Origin: Diadema setosum
Taxonomy: Eukaryota; Echinodermata; Echinoidea; Diadematoida; Diadematidae
Direction: 5' to 3'
Assembly: GCF_964275005.1 (NCBI RefSeq)
Contig: NC_092686.1
Coordinates: 14,885,696-14,949,695 of the forward strand
DNA length: 64,000 nucleotides
Shown here piece by piece: positions 1-10,350 of the stretch (position 1 is its first letter; the number at the start of each line of letters is the position of its first letter). A program made the translations under genes and the position numbers. The notes under the pieces were generated by a model, which saw nothing but the letters and a program-made list of their open reading frames with translations, was not told the DNA's origin and ran no database searches.

Positions 1-658
1 AATGTGGATTTTTTTTTTTTTTAATTTCATGACTTTTTTTTCACATCTTGCGCACATTTTGAGACCCTATCCATGAAAATCGGTTTTATGCTTGCTGAGA
101 TATAGCACATTACCATGACCAATGTCACTGAAAATAGCAGTTTCCTATAATTTTTGTGTGTACAATATACAGGTTTTGCAAGAAGTGTAGAATCAAAGCT
201 TTTCTTTGGTTTTCTCAGATAACATCCTTTTTTGGTTATCAACTATTCTAGGTAAAGATAAACAATGAAAAACTAAAATAAAAAAGAAATACATTACAAA
301 TTAAAAATGAAGAAATGCATAAGAAATTTAGAAAGCAATAAAATATGCAAGAAACTCCTTTAGATACCATCATTTTGTTCGCGTTACTTTGTTATATTGC
401 AGAAAATATTTAGAGAAAAAATAGCCCATGTAAAGCTTTACAAAGCTTAAAATCCAATGCACAAAAACATGCATAAATTAGCATAATTAGCATAATTTAG
501 AGAAAACATCTTTGTTATTGGAAAATTTAATGATTCATTCTTTCAGATTACATGATGGGCAAATTGCGTGCCGATTTTCGCCACTATGGCGCTATCAATG
601 GCCAAGATCTTAGGTCCCCCCAGTTAGCTAAGTTAGTGACCACTACCATTCTTGCACA
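1..658. other. AT-rich DNA, no supported gene
   Basis: AT-rich sequence with A and T runs and short, unconserved reading frames. A weak exon-like stretch at 547-658 is discussed among the rejected items. Nothing else is recognised. Confidence 0.5.
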
Positions 659-660
659 TA

Positions 661-1109
661 CAGTATGTCCAAAAAAAAAAAAAATTACAATCAAATTTTC
701 ACATTGATAACACCCAATATGATTAAACTGTCTAAATGCTACTTAAGGGTCTTAAAATGTAACATTTTAGCTCTATCTTGCAGAAAACCCCATTCGATTT
801 GGTTAAGCGGTCACAGAGAAATGTGGATTGTTGTAAAGCATGTTATGAGTCTGATTCTTCTAAGTTTAGCACTTCGATAATCTTGTTGGTGAATACAATA
901 GACAGAACTTAGAGGGAAGAGATTCCCCGGCATCCTCTACAAAATTCCTCATTTCTCTTTGACCACTGAAGCAATTTGAATGGGGTTTTCTGTAAGATGT
1001 GGGCAATGAGTTATAGTTTCATACCCTGAATTTGTATTTGGATTGATTCAATATTTTTAAAGACATCGTTGCGGAGGGTCCCGTTGTAATTTTTTGGGGG
1101 GACATACGG
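661..1109. mobile_element. TA-flanked MITE with CAGTATGTCC ends
   Basis: The left end reads CAGTATGTCC followed by an A-run and ATTAC. The right end is its reverse complement with one change (GTAAT, T-run, GGACATACGG). TA dinucleotides flank both ends (659-660 and 1110-1111), as expected for Tc1/mariner-type target duplication. The roughly 450-bp body has no coding capacity. It is probably a non-autonomous mariner-like element; no autonomous relative is present here. Confidence 0.6.
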
Positions 1110-1517
1110 TATATCAGTAATAGACATCAAAGGCATGTTTGCCTAACACATCACACCTACCAGGTGCTGTGTGGATGAAAGAGGGTGCAAGATGTCATGA
1201 ATCTTGTCTCTTAAAACAGATGAGTTCAAAATGTGGCATTTTGTTTACGGTTCCTCTTACTCTTTGTTTATGTTGTCATTTTAGAACATGCTGTATTAAG
1301 GGATACAAAAACTCTGACAAAAGCATTAATAACAAATTGGTATGTAATACACATCCCCGAGTATAATATGTGGATGCAGTACGCAGTGAAATGTCTCCCC
1401 CACATAACATATTTGTTAGACATTGCTTGAGTGGTTGCATAAAGTTAGTGGCTTCTCTATAGACAACTGGCTGCCCAGACACTTCCTCTGAGCTGGCAAC
1501 TCTTTGATAAGCAGAGA

Positions 1518-1830
1518 CTGAAACTACTTCAGTACTTTTCGTAGTCCATATAAGTACAAGCTACTCTGGTCTGATCTTATGACAGTCAAAAACTGAATAG
1601 CCTCTCACACTTAGCATCCCCCATGCACACTTTAGGAATGCTCACACATTCGGGAACGTTGAACCTCAAGAGTGAAACTTTTCGAATACTTTTCATAGTT
1701 GACAAAATTATAAGTACAATCTACCCTGCTCTTCTCTTCTAGCTGCCAAAAACTGAAGTGCTGCTTACATTATAGCATCCCACATGCACACTCTAGGAAT
1801 TTCACTTTCAGGAAAAAATATAACCTCAAA
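1518..1830. repeat. degenerate two-copy tandem duplication (~155 bp)
   Basis: Two adjacent copies (about 1518-1672 and 1673-1830) share, in the same order, words such as TACTTTTC, ATAAGTACAA, CAAAAACTGAA, TAGCATCCC and ATGCACACT. They have diverged by substitutions and small indels. No coding function is visible. Confidence 0.55.
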
Positions 1831-3478
1831 AGCTGCTTCATGCTTGTTACAAACCGTGTTTCGATGTCCCTGTTTTCCTTTTTAGGTTTGTGTCCATTCA
1901 ATTCATTTTCCAGGCAAATGATTCCACTTACACTTGTATTCAAACAAAAATCAAGTTATGATTTCCGTATAAATCGTGATAAATGTTACCACAGAAAGAG
2001 ACTTAAAGGCGCATCCAGACGACATTCTAGAAATTATCATAACAAAAGTGTGCTTTCCCTGAAACAAGTAGGCAGGGCTAACATTTTCCAAGTAGGCAAG
2101 GCTAGTTCCAAGCAGTTAGGTTCATTCTTAAATCCACGAAACACATCACACATGAAACTGAAAAGGTTTGAATTTGAAGGTCCACATGATCAATGATGTA
2201 CAAATTGCAGCAGACTCACACTGGTTGTAGCTGAGCATGCACAGTGATTACCTGAGTGATTTGCATGATCAGTTATACAGACCTACATGTAAATGAGTCA
2301 GGGTTAATTATCCAGGTACCCTGTCTTCTCTGTCAGCTAGTGATGTTAGTAATATGAGCATCATTTTTTTTTTCATTAATTCTTTTGCAATGTTTGGTGA
2401 CGGAAATCCAAGAAAGAGTTTCTGTGGAGTCCTCACACGCATAAAACAAATACTGTACATGTATGTATATATGCCATATATTTAGCAAGTCTGATTTATC
2501 TTGAATCCTGACTTCCCAACAATTTTGTGAGTGGTTAGATTAGGCGATTTTAGAGTATGGCCATGGACTTCGAATAAATTGTTATCATTACTCATTCATA
2601 TGAAGAAGTGTAACATCCATTTTCACAGTAGCGGTAGGCGTGCCAAGACTTTGGTCTACGTAGCTATATTATCACGCACCCTGTTCATGTGCTGTGAATT
2701 GCGTACCAGCGCATGTACAAGTGCACACTTTGTACATCGTTTCATGTTGGAATCAGAGTTTATAGAAAGATTTTTGTGTGTTGTTTAATTTGCAAATAAC
2801 GCCTTACTCGCCAAGCTCACGAAAATCAAAACTCCATGAAATATATAGCGCATAGAACAGTAGAATTTTTGACTAGCTGAATGTGAGAAGGTACTGATGT
2901 GCATATGTCCTCCATACTGAATATGAAATGGTAATGATATGTAGTTTTACTCAAGATTTTTAAAAAAACCCAGAAAAGTAAAGAAATGAGCATCAACATT
3001 TTAGCTTAAATCATAAAAAACAGAAAATGATAGACTTAACTTACCCACTAATTATGACAATATATGAGATTTTGACACAACTTTCTAATACACATCAAAA
3101 CATTTTTCTGTTGTGATACCACCATTAGTGACTTTTGTGGAATGAAGGTGTTGTAGACACTAAGTTATGGAACAAGACCTGATATTATATTTTTTTTTTG
3201 CCTTTTTTTTTATATGAGAGAGTTCTTGAGTGATGATATGTGGTCTTATTTGCTTATGTATTTCAACTAATGTCATCATTTTGTATTATACTTGTGATAC
3301 ATTTATTAACAGTATTGATGAACTTCTTCTGTTCTGTTTGATATCACTCTTTTTATTGAAGTCAATTTGAACTTAGACTGGCACTACGCTTTAGAGACAA
3401 AAGACAAATGCCAGGATGCCAAAGTACGATGTCACTATGGAGACAGAGAGAAATATGTTGATTTTTGTTTTCCCATAG
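1831..3478. other. non-coding, probably intron upstream of the 3479 exon
   Basis: The only long frame (1840-2196, 118 codons) has no recognisable domain and contains a short internal repeat (AAGTAGGCA...GGCTA twice). The rest is AT-rich with T-runs. As a splice acceptor closes it at 3477-3478, at least its right part is inferred to be intron of the first gene. Confidence 0.4.
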
Positions 3479-3798
3479 GACCACTGGAGAGACCCCACTC
3501 AGGAAGCATTGCAGGGCGCCCTCAGACGGCCATCCCCGAGTCCAGGCGGCAGGCCACCCTGCGGGAGCACCGCACAAACTCCTTCATGTCCCCCCGAGCC
3601 GATGGAACGACGTCGACCCCAGCCGACGAAGATGATTACTCGGACCTGGGCGTGGCTCCACTTCGGGGCCGTAGAGACAGCGATGAGCTCTCTACCTCCA
3701 CACTCTCCAACGCCTCCAGCATCTCGCTGGCATCGGAGGTCCTGGAGAGGGCTAAGAAAAGGCGAGATGAGTTTTGGGGCAAGGAGAAGAGAGAATGA
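3479..3798 (+). CDS. last coding exon of an unidentified gene
   Basis: A pyrimidine-rich tract and a CCCATAG acceptor end at 3478, where base composition switches from AT-rich to GC-rich and codon-like. The frame enters with the last two bases of a split codon and runs to a TGA at 3796-3798, giving about 106 residues. The tail is Ser/Thr/Pro/Arg-rich and probably disordered (RPHSGSIAGRPQTAIPESRR), with an acidic patch (PADEDDYSDLG), a serine-rich run (STSTLSNASSISLASEV) and a very charged C-terminal helix (LERAKKRRDEFWGKEKRE). Such tails are common in cytoskeletal or scaffold proteins, but I do not recognise the family. The upstream exons could not be identified in the window. An open frame continues 5' of the acceptor to 3367, but that part is AT-rich and is taken as intron read-through. 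Confidence 0.65.
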
Positions 3799-4092
3799 GG
3801 TGCCAGGTGGTGCCACTGTCTCTTGTGTCACAGCTGTGCTTGTGCCCAAAATGAATGCTATCTAGTAGTGTATTACCAAAGGGGGGAAAAAAAGTTCAGT
3901 AAAATTATAAAATTGTTCCTTACGTCTTCATGTGGGCACTTATGGTCCATATGAATGTTAGATTCAGTCATAAGCAACCATCCTGCGCGTTAGGAAAGCT
4001 AATCAAAGTCAGACGGAGCATTGAAAAGGATGCAGAACATATGATGGACTGAAAAATAAGAAGTGGAGGATGGGGTGTCAAAGCTTGAGATA

Positions 4093-4313
4093 CTGTATAA
4101 GCTGTTATTTTCGCGAGGGTTTAATTTTCGCGAATTTCGCGAATCACAGCTGGATCGCGAATTTAACAACACGCGAAAATGACTCCATGTGCCGTTTTAA
4201 TAGAGCATTAACGTAAGCATCAGCGTCGATTCACGAGAACAACATCTCGCGAAAATGTCTATGACCTCGTCATTCGCGAAAATATCTGTACGCGAAAATA
4301 ACGGTGTATACAG
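4093..4313. mobile_element. TA-flanked fold-back MITE rich in TTCGCGAA
   Basis: Left end CTGTATAAGCTGTTATTTTC and right end, reverse-complemented, CTGTATACACCGTTATTTTC; both continue into GCG. The match is about 23 of 26 with the flanking TA pairs (4091-4092, 4314-4315). The interior holds at least six copies of the word TCGCGAA or TTCGCGA on both strands. It is non-coding and sits inside the presumed 3' UTR of the first gene. Confidence 0.65.
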
Positions 4314-5041
4314 TATGGCACCTTTGTAATCATACACGTACCAGGATAATATCTGGTCTTTTTCTGTAGGTACATGTAGGTAGTTCATGGTGTTACATGT
4401 ACATGCTCTTGTAGGCTTTTTGTTCTTGCTCAGAAGACAGGGTTGAAGGTAGCTTGTCCTCAGATGTGGTAGATAGAGAAGCAATACAAAAAGCACAGTC
4501 ATTTGTTGTCTTTTCTTAATCAGGTGCCTCAAATGATGTACATCATGAAAAGGCTTCTAAAAAAATAGGTTCTAGGGAACACTCGCTCACATTGTGTCTA
4601 GAAGAATGTGAACATTTGCCACTGCATGAGGATGGAATATGACTTGCCAGGTTTCAGCATGAATGATATTTCTAATTCATGTGGCATTTGGATGACTATC
4701 ATATAAACAGTTAACTTTCAAGCAGTTGAGATATTGAAATACATTCCTTATAACAATTTACCTCATTAATTTCCCTTTGGGGCCAAGTTAGATGTCTCTT
4801 TTCTTCTAGATAATTAAGTGAGATTATTTTCCAGTATAAATGTGTGTACAAAGTGTACAGTATTTGTTTGAAGTGTACACCATGTGTCTGCAGATATGTA
4901 CATATCACTTGTGCAGTTATATTATTTATAGATAGCCTTTGAATTTTTATTTTTCAAATCTTGTATATATTTTGTAAATGTTGTATGAATTTTCTAGTGC
5001 TTGTGTACAATATCTTCAGTAAAGCTTTAGCATTAATAGCA

Positions 5042-5047
5042 AATAAA
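5042..5047 (+). terminator. polyadenylation signal AATAAA
   Basis: A canonical AATAAA about 1.24 kb after the stop codon of the 3479-3798 exon, followed within 30 bases by a GT-rich stretch (TGTAGTCTTGGGGTAG). It is the best placed polyA signal for that gene. Confidence 0.45.
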
Positions 5048-5263
5048 GACACAATGTAGTCTTGGGGTAGATTTAATGAGGATGATAGTTGGTCACTATA
5101 GCAACAAACTAAATGTCAAAAGATTAATTGGCTGTGTCATGTCAGAGAGTCCAATTGTAGCAACTTACAGTAACAGGCCAGTTTTTTTATGTATTCAAAT
5201 TTAAATTTATATTTTCGCATGTTGGCCTATCAATGCTGATATGTTCCTAAGTGCATTCAGTGC

Positions 5264-5360
5264 ATAAAATCCATGTTGCATTCATTAGTTGTTCTTATAT
5301 CAGACACACCTCGAACAAATTTTGAACTGGTTGTCAGGAGCAACTTCTGCGACAAAGATA
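5264..5360. repeat. dispersed repeat, copy 1
   Basis: Shares about 100 bases with 6146-6244, from ATAAAATCCATGTTGCAT to CAACTTCTGCGACAAA, with scattered differences. The origin is unknown. Confidence 0.6.
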
Positions 5361-5657
5361 GGCATGACGTCTGAATAAGCTAGTGTCCTGGGTCTGTAGC
5401 AAAGGTCTTTATGAAGCGAGGTCTGTGGACCCCTAGCTAGGTGTGAGCTATGTGTAATCTCTTCCTTTCATATTCGACTGAATATAAGGGTCTTTGTCAG
5501 TTCCATAGATGACTTTGCTATGTTATGACATGGTGACTAATGATAAAACTTCCTTCTTCTTCTTGTTTGCGGTCTTTCTGATCTGTCATCTCATATCCTG
5601 TGTGGTGAAATAGTCATTTTCAAGCAGCTGCTGGCTCTGTTGTAAGAGATACATTAA

Positions 5658-6035
5658 AGGGATGGTACAGTATTGGTGGTGATGAGAATTGGGCTTTTAA
5701 CTTTTTACAAGATACCAAGAAAACACTTACGAAATAGTACAGTGCATACCATTTTAGGAGGAATTCAAAGTTTATTCGATGAAAATCGGGTTTGGAATGA
5801 CTGAAACATCCAAAAACAAAGTAAAATAAAGCGATTGTAATAAAGTGTGGGTCCCACACTTTACTAGAATTGCTCTGTTTTGGATATCTCAGCCATTTCA
5901 AAACCAATTTTCATAAAATAAACAAATTCCTCATGGAATTACACGCTCTTTCATATTTCACAGGAGTTTTCTCATTATCTGTTAAAAGATGTTAGAAACC
6001 TGAAATTAGGTCTCAGCCAAAACTATACTATGTGG
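5658..6035. mobile_element. TTAA-type MITE, copy with damaged right end
   Basis: Begins with TTAA (5654-5657) then AGGGATGGTACAGT. The interior (GATGAAAATCGG, TGGATATCTCAGCCATTTCAAAACC) matches the copies at 27511-27895 and 35411-35799. The right end lacks the CCCT-TTAA terminus seen in those two and is degraded. It is non-coding; the 5620-5907 minus frame is a by-product of the repeat. Confidence 0.6.
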
Positions 6036-6145
6036 TTCTTAGCCATCTGTGCTGCTGTTGTAGCAAGTTCCTGCAGCAGCTGTAGTCTGCAACAGTGTGC
6101 TAAGCTGTCTAAAGCAGTCTGGTTCCAGTGTGCAACCAGACTGCT

Positions 6146-6244
6146 ATAAAATCCATGTTGCATACCAATAGTTGTTGCTATATCAGATACACTTTGAGCA
6201 CATTTTGAACTGGTGTTGTAAGGAACAACTTCTGCGACAAAAAT
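6146..6244. repeat. dispersed repeat, copy 2
   Basis: Second copy of the 5264-5360 repeat in the same orientation, lying just beyond the damaged TTAA-type MITE. Confidence 0.6.
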
Positions 6245-6642
6245 ACATATAACATCGTAACCAGACTGTAACAGGAGAAGTAACAAGTATGTTACTTCCC
6301 CTGGAGCGAAAGAGAGATAGAGATGGAGAAAAAGGCTTCTTTGACTTTTTGCTGTATGTGTATTCTGATGAAATACCCCTGGAATGAAGAACCATGTGCA
6401 TTTTGTAGACTGAGCTCACAAATGGTTTTGAATTGATTTGCTTTTGGCCAGCTGGAAAATTTTGTCCTATGCATAGCGTAACCAGTGCTTGTATCTGATC
6501 TTTTGAGTCCAATGATTCCAGTTACCACTTTGCATGAAACATTTCAGTCATCTGATTGTAATGGCAGGACCACCAGAGGGACCAGCACTTATAAAGAAAG
6601 GGTACTGTTGGTAAAGGAAAGCATCTTTTCCTTCAAGACAAC

Positions 6643-6840
6643 GAAGACAACAATGATGATGACGATGATGATGATGATGGTGGTGATAATTATTATAAGA
6701 TTTGTATTATTGTGACTGTTGTTATTTTTTATTATTATTATCAACATCACCATCATCATCATCATCATTTTCATTATTATTAGTAGTAGGAGTAATAGTT
6801 GTTGTTGTTGTCATTGTCCTCATTGTCATCATCATCTTGC
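6643..6840. repeat. triplet microsatellite cluster
   Basis: Consecutive runs of GAT/ATG, ATT, CAT and GTT triplets with interruptions. The several frames across it translate to Met-, Ile-, Ser- or Val-rich low-complexity peptides and are not genes. Confidence 0.9.
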
Positions 6841-7870
6841 AGCTAAATAACAGACATTCCACACCGGACTTTCTCCAGGAGAAATGGTATCGTTTCAACG
6901 TTGGACCAATGAGTGCGGGAAGTATGTTTGTCCTAATAATAGCTGATAACAGAACAGAGATATAAAATGGGAACAAACAATGAAACTGCTTCCTGGTATG
7001 TCGATTTCCATGTTATCATCTTCAGACTTCCATTCTTTTCTTTTTTTTCACCCAAGGGTTTTCCACATTTTGGAGATTGTCGTCAAAGGCTTTTTTTATA
7101 CTGTCTAGAAAGTTTATTTTGTTTAAATTGCACGACTTGTGCAGATACACTTAAACTTGCAGGCTATGTCTGCAGTTATGAATTAGCACATTTCATGATG
7201 CGACGAGAGGAAGGCATATATTGATAAGATATCTGTTGAAATCGGGACTTCATGTGGGGTATCTGGTTTGTGTAGCAGCTGTGCCAACATCAACAACTCT
7301 TGGAGAGTGACACAAAGTTGGAGATGTGTTTGTTTTCTTTCTTTCAAAAGTTGTAGCTATTTTGAGATCCCTATAGTTGTTTATTATACTGTTACCCTTC
7401 AGTTCAAGTTAACATTTTTGTTCTTATTCTCCTGGGGAAATATTTTTGCTCCTTACCTAGTGAACTCTCTCTCTGTAGCTTGGCACTCCTCTCGCGAGAA
7501 ATAGATGTTGTTGGTGTGTATTGTGTTGGCTACATGTGGATTTGATATCTTTACCATGAAAGCGTTTATTCTGTGCAAACAAAACAGAGCCAGACACATG
7601 CACACAACGTAATTTTCCCTACTCGGGGGAAAAATAGTATATGGAAAGAGTTTGTGTGCGTGCTTGGGAAATGCGTCAGCTAGGAAATTCAGGGAATGTT
7701 GCCTCTGAAAGTGAAATTCACAAGGAAATAGGATGTGTTGTTTTCCTGGATGTGGAGAGCAACTTAGCATATTGTGTGGATTGAAAGTTGTCTAGCAAGA
7801 AGAAAAAAAGACATGTGCTGATATTTCACCAACAAGACAGCTTTAAATATTCACTGAACCAAAAATGAAT

Positions 7871-7933
7871 GATAGAGGGGAACTACCTCATGATAGAGGG
7901 GAACTTACCTCATGATAGAGGGGAACTAGCTCC
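7871..7933. repeat. three-copy 21-22 bp minisatellite
   Basis: Three tandem copies of GATAGAGGGGAACT(T)ACCTCAT, the last one ending in AGCTCC. Confidence 0.9.
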
Positions 7934-10160
7934 CATTACTACGATAGCTTCATTTCTATCTTGTTGCCGCTTCAACCCAGGAATTACTTGCACAACCTGA
8001 ATGAATGCACTTTGAGAAATTTTTCCACAAATATATCCCCCTCCTGAAAAGAACAAACAAATAAATTGACATTAACATGGATTTAATGGATTGTAGCAAT
8101 GGTAGTTACAGGCAGTCATCTGTTAACAGTATTGTTACTTTGTGCTCGAAGCTTAAAGTTAGTCCTGTAGGGTTTGTGTTTGTGTGTTTGGATGTCCTGT
8201 GAGGCGAAACTGAGAAATGATGTCTTTCTGAAATTCATCACTAGTGTTGTCAGTTAAGAGATCTTTACTGTGAAATCTTCATTACCAATGCAATTGACTT
8301 TACCAAGCTTGTTTTCAAGAAGTTTAATCAATCGTAACAATGAATTTTTAGCACATATTTGATCACCAGATAAGCGCCAGAATTAATGATTGGCAAAGTT
8401 ATGAACTTTGACATTTAAAGCAATGCAATTTTTATGGTATTTGTGGGTAAAGTTGCAATTGTTCAGGTGAGGATTCCCGTTTTTATGCCCAATTTTTAAG
8501 GTGTTGATCATCGTAGTAGATCTTAATTGCAGATCAGTTCTTTTTCAGCTTTTAGGAGAGTGCAGACATTTAAAGCAAAGAGTGGTGTCAAATATGAAAT
8601 GTAGCAGATATATTTGTGAAAATCTCCCCATCAGCTAGTGCAGATAAGTATCTTTCATCAACTTGTTCTTCAGTTTGTAATGTGTTTTATGATGTAATTT
8701 TTTTCTTTGATTTTGCATGCATGGATATGTAATTTCTTGTGAGAACTCTACCACAATCCACAATGGGAAATTGTAACTGTTTTTCCTGGGATCATTGTTT
8801 ACCTGGAATTATGGACAGTAATGGGAACTCTCCTGCTTAGTTTTAAAAGAGTTAAAAGAAAAGCAACAGCAGATGTTAAAAAGAATGGATTTATCCCTGG
8901 TTTTGGCATCATGCTGCACATTTTGTCAATTTGTCAGTGCCCTCTGCAAGAAAGGTTATTGCTCAGCTGACCTCTTTTGTATGTGGCAACTGTTCATCTT
9001 TTCCAGCTGGACTATGTTGTGATATACACATTGCATTGTCATCAGGAAGCTACTTATAACTGTGTTCCTGTACAGAGATGCCAACTACATTGTATTAGTT
9101 TTGTTTTTGTTTTTGTTTTTGGCAATACTTCGTACTGCTTTTTGCCCTCAATACAGCAGGTTTCATGAAAAATACTATTTTTTACAATTTGTATTCCTGC
9201 ATTTTTCTATTGCATGAAGGGTAAAGATACTGTTTGTGCACCAAAAAAAAAAAAAAAAAAAAAAAAATGCCTTTCAGCCTGCAGAATATTGCAATTCTGT
9301 GTAAAAGGTTGGCATCTCTGCAGTACATTATTTTTTCTTTTTCTAGGAAGGAGTCATTTAAACATTTGATACTAAAATTAGGGCTGTGTCTTTGCTTTCG
9401 AACCTTGCTTCCGAGATGGAAAGAAAACTGTCTGTTAGGCTTCCTGAAGTTATTGTTGCTGGCAAGTAAATGATATACTAGTACTTGTTTTTCGTTTTGG
9501 TCTTGGCTTTCTAACGTTGAACAGAAAGCAGATGTGTAACTGGGGGCTTGTCAGATTTATGATCAAATCACTGCCATTTTTCTACTGAAACTGAAATGTT
9601 CATGCACATTCTGATCTTTCCAACAGTCACTGTTAGATTTTTCTTTTTCTTTTATCAGTGTAATCACTCAATCCAAGCAGAAATTTATTTTGAGATTTAT
9701 TGATTTCTAAAGCTAGGAGCGTATGGAGAAAGATGTTAGTCTAATACATCTGATCCTTCATGCTTGAGATTCATCGGAACAATTTCCACGCAGATAACTG
9801 TACTGATATTTTGTCGAACACGTTTTAAATTGGTCACTCAAGCTGTAATGGAGCAAACGGCAAACAAAGATGAATCGTAAATGTATGTATGTACATCCTA
9901 AGAAGCAGAATTCATTCCTTTGGTGGTTGCTATTTTAAGACAACTTCAAAGAGTGTGTGGACTTGCCTCTTTTGTTTTGTTTTCAGCAACAACAACAACA
10001 ACAACAACAACAAAAATCAGTCTCATTCTCAAATAAAGATGAGTGATTGAAGAAAATTCATGTTCAGTCTTTTTGTGTGTCTAGTTATTTGTCTGTATAC
10101 ATGTCATTCTGTCTGCTATTATGTGTAGAAAACATCTGTTTTGTAAATGGAACATGGCAT
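7934..10160. other. intergenic, no gene seen
   Basis: AT-rich sequence with an A-run at 9242-9267 and a (CAA)n run near 9986-10012. No conserved frame, RNA gene or clear element was recognised. Confidence 0.5.
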
Positions 10161-10168
10161 GCATGACC

Positions 10169-10350
10169 AGTGGCGGATCCAGAGGGGGGTGCAACCGGTG
10201 CACACACCCACCCCCCCCCCCCTTTATTTTTCGTTAAAAACAAAAGAAAGAAAAAGAAAAAAACAAAATGAAACACGGAAGTGGCACCAGAAATATTACT
10301 TGCGCCCCTCCTCCCCCCCCCCCCTGTACAGAATTCCTGGATCCACCCCT
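10169..10350. mobile_element. small hAT-like fold-back MITE (GGCGGATCC ends)
   Basis: Left end AGTGGCGGATCCAGAGGGG; right end reverse-complemented AGGGGTGGATCCAGGAATTC. The centre is C/G runs and A-rich DNA. Imperfect flanks (GCATGACC and TAATGACT) could be a decayed 8-bp hAT-type target duplication. It is non-coding, and the 112-codon frame through it is a by-product. Confidence 0.45.

Larger units (their letters stand above)
3799..5065 (+). other. 3' UTR of the first gene
   Basis: Runs from the stop codon to just past a candidate polyA signal at 5042. It is AT-rich, with no long frame, and contains one MITE. The extent is inferred from the signal only. Confidence 0.45.

Noticed and set aside
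547..662. Exon-like frame after a TTCTTTCAG acceptor (reads YMMGKLRADFRHYGAINGQD...), ending at a GTATGT
   Set aside because: The apparent donor is the terminus of the 661-1109 MITE, the phase does not fit the 3479 exon, and no domain is recognised. It could still be an exon remnant.
1840..2196. 118-codon plus-strand frame
   Set aside because: No domain, no splice or promoter context, contains a short internal repeat; a frame of this length can occur by chance.
6589..6976. Met-, Ile- and Thr/Asn-rich frames on both strands
   Set aside because: Translations of triplet microsatellites.
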